Positions 9,310 to 16,611 of a stretch of DNA of 34,043 bases are shown piece after piece; position 1 is the stretch's first letter; every line of letters begins with the position of its first letter. The DNA is from Collinsella sp. (GTDB taxonomy: Bacteria > Actinomycetota > Coriobacteriia > Coriobacteriales > Coriobacteriaceae). The stretch is from the NCBI GenBank assembly GCA_019413955.1, contig DXMX01000004.1, positions 9,243 to 43,285 on the forward strand. Direction: 5' to 3'. The notes under the pieces were generated by a model. It was not told where the DNA came from. It saw nothing but the letters and a program-made list of their open reading frames with translations, and did not search any database. The position numbers were made by a program, and so were the translations under genes.

Positions 9310-10335
9310 CTAGCGTGCTGCGTACTCGAGCATGCGGTCGAGCGTGAGCTTGGCCTGGTCTGCCGCCTCGTCCGAGACGCCGATCTGCACCTCGCCCTCG
9401 CCCGTCTCCAGGCAGCGCACGAGCTTTTCGAGCGTGATGAGGTCCATGTTGACGCAGGTGGGCTGCACCGCGGGGAAGTAGAACTTCTTGCCGGTGCCCT
9501 GGCAGCGGCGCTCGAGCTCGTAGAGCACGCCGCGAACCGTCACGATAATGAACTCGCTCGCGTCGGACTCCTCGGCATACTTGATGATGCCGGCGGTGGA
9601 GCCGATGTAGTCGGCCTCGGCCAGGACGTCGGCCTTGCACTCGGGGTGCGCCAGCACGAGCGCGTCGGGGTGGGCCTCCGTCGCGTCGACGATCTGCTCG
9701 ACGGTGATGATGTGATGGCGCGGGCAGTAGCCGTTGTTGAGAATGACGTGCTTTTGCGGCACCTGCTCGGCTACGAAGCGGCCGAGGTTTTGGTCGGGAA
9801 TGAACAGGATATGCTGCTGCGGCAGCTCGGACACGATCTTGACGGCGTTGGAGCTGGTGACGCACACGTCGCTCCAGCTCTTGATCTCGACCGTGGAGTT
9901 GACGTAGCAGACCACGGCCAGGTCGTCGCCGTACTCGGCGCGCGCCGCGTCGACCGTCTCGCGCTTGACCATATGAGCCATGGGGCAGTCCGCGCCCGGC
10001 TCGGGCAGCAGCACGGTCTTGGTGGGGTTGAGCAGCTTGGCGCTCTCGCCCATAAACTCCACGCCGCACAGCACGATGGTCTGCTGCGGCAGGCTCTTGG
10101 CGAGCTTAGCCAGGTAGAAGCTGTCGCCGACGTAATCGGCCACAGCCTGGACCTCGGGCGCCACGTAATAGTGCGCCAGGATCACCGCGTCGCGCTGGGT
10201 TTTAAGTTGCTGAATGGCCTCGACGAGCTCTGCGGGCACCAATGCCGCGCGCTCCGTTGCCGTCGTTGCCGATGCCAGGCCGGCCGCAATGTCGCGTGCA
10301 AGCTCCGACGCATCCATGTTCGCGCTCTGTGCCAT
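9310..10335 (-). CDS. nadA: quinolinate synthase
   Basis: 341 residues from the ATG at 10335, which follows AGAGGGGCCTTG. NadA condenses iminoaspartate with dihydroxyacetone phosphate to quinolinate, using a [4Fe-4S] cluster with one open iron site. Three cysteines at family positions are visible: LCGVEFMGESAKLL, HPECKADV and PTCVNMD. Other landmarks are AHYYVAPEVQ near 55, YVNSTVEIKSWSDVCVTS and the GYCPRHH segment. First gene of the leftward nad operon, directly behind the promoter and operator at 10371-10420. The cluster makes the enzyme oxygen sensitive, in keeping with an anaerobe. Confidence 0.96.
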   Translation of the reverse strand: MAQSANMDASELARDIAAGLASATTATERAALVPAELVEAIQQLKTQRDAVILAHYYVAPEVQAVADYVGDSFYLAKLAKSLPQQTIVLCGVEFMGESAKLLNPTKTVLLPEPGADCPMAHMVKRETVDAARAEYGDDLAVVCYVNSTVEIKSWSDVCVTSSNAVKIVSELPQQHILFIPDQNLGRFVAEQVPQKHVILNNGYCPRHHIITVEQIVDATEAHPDALVLAHPECKADVLAEADYIGSTAGIIKYAEESDASEFIIVTVRGVLYELERRCQGTGKKFYFPAVQPTCVNMDLITLEKLVRCLETGEGEVQIGVSDEAADQAKLTLDRMLEYAAR

Positions 10336-10370
10336 CAAGGCCCCTCTCTTTTGGCGAATCTTGGGGCTTT

Positions 10371-10399
10371 AGTATGACACCTAGGTTTACAGCTGACAA
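10371..10399 (-). promoter_or_regulatory. promoter of the nadABC-niaR operon
   Basis: On the minus strand, TTGTCA (10399-10394) and CATACT (10376-10371) are exactly 17 bases apart, placing the transcription start about 30 bases before nadA. The hexamers overlap the palindromic operator, so repressor binding would block the polymerase. Confidence 0.7.
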
Positions 10400-10420
10400 G
10401 ACAGCTGTAAACCTAGGTGT
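10377..10420. promoter_or_regulatory. 44-bp palindromic operator, probable NiaR site
   Basis: A perfect 19-base inverted repeat, ACACCTAGGTTTACAGCTG, with a six-base spacer (ACAAGA). Each half itself contains the palindromes CCTAGG and CAGCTG. It covers the promoter spacer and -35 of the nad operon, whose last gene encodes NiaR. The NiaR assignment is inferred from this context, not from a known motif of this lineage. Confidence 0.7.
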
Positions 10421-10451
10421 AAAGTTGAAATAAAGATTCAATCATGCGGCA

Positions 10452-10496
10452 GGTCCATTTTCGAACTGGCAAGCTGAGGACAGCCGAAAATGGACC
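10452..10496. repeat. 12-bp stem hairpin
   Basis: GGTCCATTTTCG pairs perfectly with CGAAAATGGACC across a 21-base loop. It lies in the 10336-10895 gene-free stretch, just upstream of the larger palindrome at 10542. Confidence 0.6.
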
Positions 10497-10541
10497 CGCC
10501 CCATGATTCGGGCAGCCCGTTTTGTCCTGGACCAAGGGGCA

Positions 10542-10750
10542 GTGGTCAAAAAGGGCCAAATATGAGTACTGTCACCAAATTAGTAGCATCGATTTTCCGG
10601 TCCAGAGCAGCAAAATCGCCTTGTTTGGAGCCCGATCGCGACTCTGAAGAACGAAAATCGATGCACTTTTGGCCTCTGGCACCGATTTTTGAGGCCATTT
10701 GGCTGCCACCAAACTGGTAACAGTACTCATATTTGGCCCTTTTTGACCAC
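10542..10750. repeat. 209-bp inverted-repeat element (MITE-like)
   Basis: 31-base terminal arms starting GTGGTCAAAAAGGGCC (10542-10572 and 10720-10750) are perfect inverted copies, and imperfect complementarity continues inward for about 15 bases. A nested pair GCATCGATTTTC/GAAAATCGATGC (near 10586 and 10652) lies inside. No ORF of note is present. Its size and structure suggest a non-autonomous mobile element or a large foldable repeat. Confidence 0.7.
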
Positions 10751-10772
10751 CGGGTTTCCGGCAGGCCCCAAA

Positions 10773-10804
10773 AGCGGGCCCGAATCGCTCGATCCGGGCC
10801 CGCT
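10773..10804. repeat. GC-rich hairpin
   Basis: AGCGGGCCCG and CGGGCCCGCT form a perfect ten-base stem with a 12-base loop; outer CCCC and GGGG tracts can extend it. There is no T run, so a terminator role is doubtful. Confidence 0.5.
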
Positions 10805-10895
10805 GGGGGTAGCGAGCACAATCGAGGTGTAAGAAGCAAGAGAGGGCCATCGCCTAGAATCGTCAGCGCCTAGATATTCAACGAGAGGAAAGACA

Positions 10896-11205
10896 ATGGT
10901 CCGCAGCGACATGCTACCCCAGCCGGACCGGGGGCTCGGCCTCGACCGGCCCCAGACCGAGGCATTTCACCGACGAGTTCAAGAGGAAGATAGTCGATCT
11001 CCACAACGCCGGAAAACCCAGGCGCGAGGCCATGGACGAGTGCGACCTCGACAAGAGCACCGTGGAGAGGCGGGTCAAGTCGATAAACGAGACCGGCTCG
11101 CCGCGCGCCGCCGACAACCGCACGCCCGAGTAGAACCGGATCCTGGAGCCCGAGCGCGAGAACCGCAGGCTCCGGATGGAGGTCAACGTCTTAAGACGAG
11201 CGGCG
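10896..11205 (+). pseudogene. remnant of an IS3-type transposase OrfA
   Basis: An ATG at 10896 has a good ribosome site (GAGAGGAAAGACA), but the frame that carries homology starts only near 10966: FTDEFKRKIVDLHNAGKP, then LDKSTVERRVKSINETG, and a leucine-zipper-like ILEPERENRRLRMEVNVLRRA. This is the helix-turn-helix and coiled-coil plan of IS3-family OrfA proteins. It is broken by a frameshift between the ATG and residue 1 of this segment, and by a TAG at 11131-11133. No OrfB part follows. It differs from the OrfA of the neighbouring intact element and lies on the opposite strand, so it is an older insertion. Confidence 0.75.
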
Positions 11206-11329
11206 CCAGCATACGCTCGGAAGTCAGGGCCATGGCGGCCAACGGGGGGCCGCTGCCCCATATCGGCGCAGCGCTGGCATCGAGGCCTTCTGACCTGTGT
11301 CAAGATTTCGGACACGCATGCTCGAGAAA

Positions 11330-12211
11330 TCAAGCGGCCATAGGCATGGCCTCGAGCTTGGGCTCGGTTCTCTCGAAGAAGGCCGCCATGGCCTCGGCCG
11401 GCACCTTGTAGCCGATCGTCGAGCGGGGCCTTCGGCGGTTGTAGTACGCCTCGATGAACTCGACCACCGCGTGCTTGGCGGAATCCCTGGTCGGGAAGCT
11501 GCGCCTGTAGTACATCTCGTTCTTCAGCGTGGCGAGGAACGACTCGGCCACCGCGTTGTCGTGGCAGTTGCCGGCGCGGCTGCAGGACAGCCGCACGTCG
11601 TTGTCGCGCGCCCATTCGGCCAGAAGCCTGCTGGTGTACTGGGCGCCGCGGTCGGCGTGGAATATCGCGTTGCCGGCCACGTAGCCGCGCGATTTGGCCG
11701 ACGCCAGCGCCGAAACCACGATGTCGGCGGTCATGCGCTCGGAGAGCGACCAGCCCACCACCATGCGGGTGTTGAGGTCGATGACCGTCGACAGGTACAG
11801 CCATCCCTCGCCGGTGCGCAGGTAGGTGATGTCGCCCACGAGCTTGCAGGTTGGAACGGGACTGGTGAAGTCGCGGCGCACCAGGTCGGGCCGGGGCCTG
11901 GCCTTCGGGTCGGGGATGGTGGTGCGCTTCCTGGCGTTGGGCGTGCAGCCGCGTATTCCCAGCTCGCGCATCAGCTTGCGCACCCTGTACAGGGTCAATC
12001 CGGAGAACTCGCCGGGCAGGAAGCATTTCACGAACCGGAAGCCGAACCTGCGGTCCGACTCCAGCCACACGCGCCGGACCGCCTCGCGCTCGGCCGACCA
12101 GTCTTCTCGCGGGCAGCCGTTGGAGAGCCACGAGTAGAAGCCCGATCGGCTCACGCCGAGCACGCGGGCCATCATTTTCACCGGGAATTCGGCCTTCTCC
12201 GCCAACATCAT
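11330..12211 (-). CDS. IS3-family transposase OrfB (DDE integrase domain)
   Basis: The frame encodes a helix-turn-helix-21-like region (MARVLGVSRSGFYSWL) and a retroviral-integrase-type catalytic core. The DDE residues are in GDITYLRT, FHADRGAQYTS and NAVAESFLATLKNE, all intact. It lies in the -1 frame relative to orfA, and an A6G run (12258-12264) at the end of orfA is a plausible slippage site, so the active product is probably an OrfAB fusion spanning 11330-12510. The ATG at 12211 is the first internal start but has no good ribosome site, which favours frameshifting. It cuts and joins the element ends. Confidence 0.9.
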   Translation of the reverse strand: MMLAEKAEFPVKMMARVLGVSRSGFYSWLSNGCPREDWSAEREAVRRVWLESDRRFGFRFVKCFLPGEFSGLTLYRVRKLMRELGIRGCTPNARKRTTIPDPKARPRPDLVRRDFTSPVPTCKLVGDITYLRTGEGWLYLSTVIDLNTRMVVGWSLSERMTADIVVSALASAKSRGYVAGNAIFHADRGAQYTSRLLAEWARDNDVRLSCSRAGNCHDNAVAESFLATLKNEMYYRRSFPTRDSAKHAVVEFIEAYYNRRRPRSTIGYKVPAEAMAAFFERTEPKLEAMPMAA

Positions 12212-12225
12212 CCGGTAGCACGCGG

Positions 12226-12510
12226 CTACGCCTGGCTTTTGGCGAAGAAGGCCGCGGCTTTTTTCAAGAAGGCGTTCTCCATCTCGAGCTCGCGTATGCG
12301 CCTTTTCGCCTCGCGAAGCTCGCGGTCCTCGGCCTTGGGGTCGGGCCCGCCGGCAAGCTCGCGCCGGCGATTCTGCACCCACTTGTTCACGGTCTTGGAA
12401 TTCAGGCCCAGTTCTGCGCAGCATTCCGTTATCGGCCTGCCCGTCGAGATGATGTAGTCGGCGGTCTCGCGCCTGAACTCGTCGGTGTACTTGGCGGCTG
12501 GGTTGGACAT
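12226..12510 (-). CDS. IS3-family transposase OrfA
   Basis: 94 residues. The N-terminal helix-turn-helix (KYTDEFRRETADYIISTGRP, then CAELGLNSKTVNKWVQNRR) recognises the element ends, and a leucine-rich coiled coil (DRELREAKRRIRELEMENAFLKK as separate heptads) mediates oligomerisation. The coding end carries AAA AAA G, where ribosomes may shift -1 into orfB. Alone, OrfA usually acts as a regulator of transposition; fused, it gives the transposase its DNA-binding part. Confidence 0.88.
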   Translation of the reverse strand: MSNPAAKYTDEFRRETADYIISTGRPITECCAELGLNSKTVNKWVQNRRRELAGGPDPKAEDRELREAKRRIRELEMENAFLKKAAAFFAKSQA

Positions 12511-12592
12511 AGCATACCGTCCTCTCGGTCGTCGATGAATGCATTCTAAAGGATTGGGCCTCTAGCATGCGTGTCCGAAAAGACGATACAGG

Positions 12593-13711
12593 TCAGACAA
12601 CCCAATCAGACGTCGTCTCGAGCGAGTCCTCTGCACGGTCGAGCGTGCTTCTGGCCTTGGCACCCTGTTTGAACCACGAGCGCAGGTCCTCGAGCGTGCT
12701 GCCCGCTGCATACACCTTGATTTTGCGACCGCCTTTCGTGGTCACCGTGCAACGGTCGCCGCTCTCGCTGTTCTCGTGCGCCGTGACCTTCTTGAGGTAA
12801 TCGCGACGGAACGCCACGACGCGGGCATTGCTGATCTCGATGAACCAATCATCGTCGACAAGCGAAGTGCCCGTGGTACCTCGACTTGCCATCTCCTCGG
12901 CGAAGGAGAAGCCGAGTTCGCGCTCCTGCCTGCCGATCTCGAGGATGCCGCGGGCGGGCATGCTGAGCATGAGCAGGGGCAGGAGTCCCCCTATGAACAG
13001 GAAGAGGAACGGGACGAGCAAGAGCAGACGAGCACCGGCATCGGTGAAAACAGCCATGAAGGCGATCACGAGCGAGAAGACGAGCGCCATGCCGTTGAAA
13101 ACAATCGTCAACGGCTTGATGGCAGACCAACACAGGCCCGCCTTGGTTATGGGACCGTCGACGGCGTCCGAGACTTCGATGCCCTCTTCCTCCAGACGGG
13201 CGAGGAGGTTGAGCGAGCACACCCCCTCGAGGCTTATCGAGCAGAACTTTCGATCGCCCTCGAACAGGTCGATCCTCATCATCTGCGTGTGAAGCGTTGC
13301 ACGGGTGATGTTGCCAAACGTCGTCTCCTTGCGGATGCCGAAGGCGTTACGCGAGAGAATTCGCTCACCGTCCACATCGATGCGCGGGATGCTCAGCAGG
13401 GCCCAGATGGCCATGCCCGCGAGCGCCATGGCATGACCGAACCACACAAGTTCGTGGTCCCACTCGCCCAACGAGACGCCCTGCCAGACGTAGACACCCA
13501 GCATGAGCAGTTCGAACGCGACGGCGCAGCAGGCGATGATCGTGCGAATGGCAGCGGGCATGCGCACCGTGAAGCGATCGAGGCTGTCCGTCGCCTCACT
13601 GCGCTCGCGCGCGCCGCGACGGGCGACCCATGCAGTGAGCGGACCGACGATGAACACCACCATCGCCACGCGCAGGAACGATTCGAGTATGTCGCCCATA
13701 TTAACCACCAT
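12593..13711 (-). CDS. hypothetical multi-pass membrane protein, 3' end altered by IS insertion
   Basis: 372 residues without a function I recognise. Hydrophobic segments near residues 10-28, 57-78, 88-108, 205-225 and 230-252 suggest about five membrane helices. A soluble stretch of about 90 residues separates helices 3 and 4, and a C-terminal cytosolic domain of about 110 residues includes DDDWFIEISNARVVAFRRDYL, resembling PH-like membrane-protein domains. Starts at 13711 or 13699 are possible; the latter has GGGATGGTGG before it. The stop codon TGA is the first triplet of the IS terminal repeat, so the native C-terminus is probably lost or changed. Confidence 0.65.
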   Translation of the reverse strand: MVVNMGDILESFLRVAMVVFIVGPLTAWVARRGARERSEATDSLDRFTVRMPAAIRTIIACCAVAFELLMLGVYVWQGVSLGEWDHELVWFGHAMALAGMAIWALLSIPRIDVDGERILSRNAFGIRKETTFGNITRATLHTQMMRIDLFEGDRKFCSISLEGVCSLNLLARLEEEGIEVSDAVDGPITKAGLCWSAIKPLTIVFNGMALVFSLVIAFMAVFTDAGARLLLLVPFLFLFIGGLLPLLMLSMPARGILEIGRQERELGFSFAEEMASRGTTGTSLVDDDWFIEISNARVVAFRRDYLKKVTAHENSESGDRCTVTTKGGRKIKVYAAGSTLEDLRSWFKQGAKARSTLDRAEDSLETTSDWVV

Positions 13712-13886
13712 CCCAATAGAAAACGTGAATTTGGGAGACTATAGCAGAGCGAAGCGATCTGCACGGCATCGTCCGGGTGTTTTCGGCATACGGTGGAAAC
13801 CAGCGGCAGCGGACGTTGAGAACTCACCCAAAAGACGCGATTCGACCGAAGCGATTCTTCTTGACTTGGTCTCAATGTGATACGAC

Positions 13887-14414
13887 ATGCGCCACTACCT
13901 GCGCGGTCTAGCGGCCCTGATCGAAGAGGGTCGCACCGATGAGGCGCTCGAGCGCATCGACGCGCTCTGCGAGACCAACGACCGCACCGCCGTGCGCCGC
14001 TACTGCGCCAACGAAACGGTCAACATTGCGCTCTCGTCGCTTTCCGCGGACATCAACGCGCACGGCATCACCGCCGACCTGCGAGCCGCCGTGCCCGAAA
14101 CCGTCCACGTGGGCGATGCCGATCTGTTCAGTGTGGTATCGAACGCCCTGGACAATGCCATCGCCGCGGCGAGCGCCGCCCCCGAAGGCAAGCGGTTTGT
14201 CGACCTGGACCTTCGCTACGAAGACGGTCAGCTTCTATTGCTGGTTTCCAACACGTTTGACCGCGCGCCGCGCATGGTCGACGGCATGCCCGTGACCCGG
14301 CATGCGGGCCACGGCTTTGGAACCAAGAGCATCAAACTTGCCGTGGAGCGCATGAACGGCAACTGCCAGTTCCGCATTAACGGCGATCGGTTTGAGCTGC
14401 GCGCTGTGATGTAG
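13887..14414 (+). pseudogene. truncated GHKL-type sensor histidine kinase
   Basis: 175 codons matching only the cytoplasmic end of an AgrC/LytS-like kinase. It opens with DMRHYLRGLAALIEEG, which corresponds to the region just after the phospho-accepting histidine of the H-box. The codon before YDMRH is a TGA, so the histidine and all sensor segments are missing. The ATPase part is well preserved, with the N box NALDNAIAAA near 87 and a glycine box GHGFGTKSI near 143. No ribosome site precedes the ATG. Most likely a decayed remnant of a two-component system; a separate ATP-binding protein is less likely. Confidence 0.65.
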
Positions 14415-14478
14415 AAGTACGGCGCCGATCTCGCGGCGCGCCTCGCCCGCCAGGCAATCGCTCGCCGGTGCCGATCCG

Positions 14479-15054
14479 CTACAGTGGAGCGACCGCCGGG
14501 GTCAGCTGCTTGATGTAGGCCCACATACGCTGCTTAGCCGCTTTGTCGGTCAGCGCCGCCTCAAAGCCATCGAGCGCGAGCACGCGGCGGCCCTGCACAT
14601 GGGCGACCAGGCCGGGCTTGAGCATGGCGGTGTCGAAGTCATCAATCGCCACGAGCATATCGGCGTAGGTTTCGCGCATGACATCGGCCGCGCTGTTATC
14701 GAGCAGCAGCACCGCCTCGGGATCCAGAGCCTCAAGCGCCTCGCGGAACAGCTCGCACGGCAGAGTCTCGCCCACCGCGACCGCTCCGTCACCTGTGCCG
14801 GCGACGCTTGCCAGCACGCAAAAATCCTCGGGGGCATATCCGATGGCGCCGAGCGCCTTGCGCAACGCGGCGCCATCCGCGCCGGCAGCCAGCTCGCCGC
14901 CCGAGCACTCGGCTTCATCCAAATCGCCTTTGACCAGCACAATCGGCGAGCACGCGTTGCCCGCGATGCGCACGCCGCGATCTGCAAGCGACGCGAGCTC
15001 CTGCTCGGTCGCCTGAGCGATGGCTTCTTTTTTCTGGCTTTGTGACGTGGACAT
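14479..15054 (-). CDS. conserved hypothetical protein, possibly uracil-DNA-glycosylase-like fold
   Basis: 191 residues from the ATG at 15054, which follows GGAGAGCGC (a longer start at 15084 lacks one). The segment PIVLVKGDLDEAECSGGELAAG, read as two blocks, followed by GAALRKALGAIGYAPEDFCVLAS, is laid out like the type 4/5 uracil-DNA glycosylase core, where an Ile-Gly motif and an ALRKAL helix surround the active site. The catalytic GEAPG and iron-cluster cysteines are not visible, so any enzymatic role is doubtful. The gene is transcribed divergently from thioredoxin. Confidence 0.55.
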   Translation of the reverse strand: MSTSQSQKKEAIAQATEQELASLADRGVRIAGNACSPIVLVKGDLDEAECSGGELAAGADGAALRKALGAIGYAPEDFCVLASVAGTGDGAVAVGETLPCELFREALEALDPEAVLLLDNSAADVMRETYADMLVAIDDFDTAMLKPGLVAHVQGRRVLALDGFEAALTDKAAKQRMWAYIKQLTPAVAPL

Positions 15055-15190
15055 GCGCTCTCCAATCGTTTGCGTGCCCACCATTATATAAAAGAGCTGC
15101 CCGCGAGTGGTTGCTTTGCGGGCGGCTGGGTATAAGCACGGTCGTACTGAGTTTTACGCGGCCGAGCCGCGTCGTATTATGGAGGTCACC

Positions 15191-15511
15191 ATGGCTGACA
15201 TTAAGCAGATTACCCCCGAGAACTTCGGCACTGTCGTCAACGATAGCCTGCCCGTACTGGTTGATTTTTGGGCCCCGTGGTGCGGCCCCTGCCGCTCGCT
15301 CTCGCCCATCGTAGACGAGGTTGCCGACGAGCTGGCCGGCAAGCTGGCTGTGGCCAAGTGCAACGTCGACGACAACCAGGACCTGGCCATGAAGTTTGGC
15401 GTCATGAGCATCCCCACGCTGATCGTCTTTAAGAACGGCGAGGAGGTCGACCGCTCGGTTGGCGCTCTGCCCAAGGCGAGGCTGCAGGCGCTGCTGGAGA
15501 AGCATCTGTAA
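15191..15511 (+). CDS. trxA: thioredoxin
   Basis: 106 residues with the redox motif WCGPC (Cys31 and Cys34), preceded by VLVDFWAP, and the cis-proline in SIPTLIVF, all standard for TrxA. It reduces protein disulfides with electrons from thioredoxin reductase. The ATG at 15191 has GGAGG five bases upstream; the longer in-frame ATG at 15107 is less likely. TATAAG at 15131-15136 is a possible -10. It stands alone and is followed by a terminator about 110 bases downstream. Confidence 0.96.
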   Translation: MADIKQITPENFGTVVNDSLPVLVDFWAPWCGPCRSLSPIVDEVADELAGKLAVAKCNVDDNQDLAMKFGVMSIPTLIVFKNGEEVDRSVGALPKARLQALLEKHL

Positions 15512-15622
15512 TACGCTTGTTACTTACCCGCCGTCTATGAGCGCTTTTGCACCGCTCGCCGGACTTCTGGATGCACCGAGTGCAACCACGGATAGTATGG
15601 TAGTCACAAACAGCCCCCAGTG

Positions 15623-15660
15623 AACGGGTGCGGGTCGCACAGACTCGTACCCGTTTTCTT
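15623..15660 (+). terminator. intrinsic terminator downstream of trxA
   Basis: AACGGGT pairs with ACCCGTT, with further inner pairs, followed by TTTTCTT on the plus strand. It separates trxA from the NikR and hyp genes. Confidence 0.7.
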
Positions 15661-15732
15661 ATGCAGCTGCGCACAGAGCGGGCGTAGTAAAATCTGAACC
15701 ACTGAACTACCCCATAGAAAAGGAGATTTTCC

Positions 15733-15981
15733 ATGCATGATGTTGGAATGAACATGAGCCAGCTTGCCATGAGCGTCAAACAGGTCGACGACACCATCGA
15801 GCTCGCTCATGAGTGGAGCCATCAGCTGCTGCATGCGACCGAGAATTTTGACATGGAACGCATCGGCGCCAAGCTCGAGGCAGCCATGGCCGCGCTGCAC
15901 GAGGCCCATGCCGCACTCGAGGGCTACGAAGAGGCCATCGAGGCCGACCACAACTCCGTCGGATCCGTGAAGCTGGTGTAA
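15733..15981 (+). CDS. small His-containing helical protein upstream of nikR
   Basis: 82 residues, preceded by AAGGAG at proper spacing. The sequence is almost wholly helical and amphipathic, with many His and Glu residues (ELAHEWSHQLLHATENFDM, ALHEAHAALEGYEE, EADHNS). I do not recognise the family. It ends one base before the nikR GTG, so the two are translationally coupled. With nikR and hyp genes next to it, a role in nickel binding or delivery is a reasonable guess, but nothing in the sequence proves metal binding. Confidence 0.7.
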   Translation: MHDVGMNMSQLAMSVKQVDDTIELAHEWSHQLLHATENFDMERIGAKLEAAMAALHEAHAALEGYEEAIEADHNSVGSVKLV

Positions 15982-15982
15982 A

Positions 15983-16495
15983 GTGGCCGAACACGAGCAT
16001 GGCAGCGGGTACGAGCACGAGCATCCGCACGGGGCGGACGGTGATGCGGGCTGCCACTGTAGTGGCTCCGGCTCCGAGCTGGTCCGCTTTTCGGTTACCG
16101 CACCGGACGACCTGTTGCGCCGTTTTGACGAACAGATCGCGCGCCGCGGCGACGTGGCCAACCGCTCCGAGGCCGTGCGCGACCTGATTCGCGCCTCGAT
16201 CGCCAAGGAGCAGATGCGCACGCCCGATGAGCATGTTATCGGGTCGCTCACCATGATCTACGACCACCATACCGGCGACCTGACGCGCCGTCTGGACGAA
16301 GTGCAGCACGACTACACCGACGAGATCGTATCGACCATGCACGTGCATCTGGATCACCACAACTGCTTGGAGATTCTGGCGCTCAAGGGTCGCGGCGAAC
16401 GTGTCTACGAGCTGGCTGACCGTCTGCTGGGCCTGCGCGGCGTTAAGCACGGCGAGCTCACGTGCGCCGCCACCAAGCAGAGCTTGGGGCTGTAG
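15983..16495 (+). CDS. nikR: NikR nickel-responsive regulator with His/Cys-rich N-terminal extension
   Basis: 170 residues from a GTG. Residues about 32-75 form the ribbon-helix-helix DNA-binding domain (ELVRFSVTAPDDLLRRFDEQ, NRSEAVRDLIR). The ACT-like C-terminal domain keeps the square-planar nickel ligands: His109 in VQHD, His120 and His122 in MHVHLD, and Cys128 in HNCLE. NikR binds Ni(II) and represses nickel uptake genes in other bacteria. The first 30 residues are an unusual addition with seven His and two Cys (HEHGSGYEHEHPHG, then CHC), absent from E. coli NikR. Placement ahead of hypF suggests control of, or by, the hydrogenase-maturation locus. Confidence 0.92.
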   Translation: MAEHEHGSGYEHEHPHGADGDAGCHCSGSGSELVRFSVTAPDDLLRRFDEQIARRGDVANRSEAVRDLIRASIAKEQMRTPDEHVIGSLTMIYDHHTGDLTRRLDEVQHDYTDEIVSTMHVHLDHHNCLEILALKGRGERVYELADRLLGLRGVKHGELTCAATKQSLGL

Positions 16496-16514
16496 CGGGA
16501 TTTCCCGCAGCGCA

Positions 16515-16593
16515 CCTGCCAAAAAGGGACAGGTTTGTTTTGGCAGGTTTAGCGTTTTACCTACCAAAACAAACCTGTCCTTTTTTGGTCGGT
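16515..16593. repeat. head-to-head pair of GGGACAGG hairpins between nikR and hypF
   Basis: The first hairpin (16515-16547) has stem CCTGCCAAAA/TTTTGGCAGG around AGGGACAGGTTTG. The second (16559-16593) has CCAAAA/TTTTGG around CAAACCTGTCCTT, i.e. the same unit inverted. Together they form a larger 31-base inverted repeat ending about 18 bases before the hypF start. A single related unit is at 24609-24636. Confidence 0.75.
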
Positions 16594-16611
16594 TTTGATG
16601 AGGGGTGTCGC

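Larger units (their letters stand above)
11290..12596. mobile_element. IS3-family insertion sequence, about 1.3 kb
   Basis: Terminal inverted repeats of about 32 bases bound the element: the left begins CTGACCTGTGTC and ends TTTCGGACACGCATGC, the right is its near-exact inverse (four or five mismatches). Between them are orfA and orfB in the usual overlapping -1 arrangement, so it looks complete. No clear 3-4-base target duplication is seen. The right end overlaps the last bases of the neighbouring membrane-protein gene and provides its stop codon. Confidence 0.9.

Noticed and set aside
11287..12599. Target-site duplication of the IS3 element
   Set aside because: The three or four bases outside the two ends differ, so no duplication can be supported; end rearrangement or mutation is possible.
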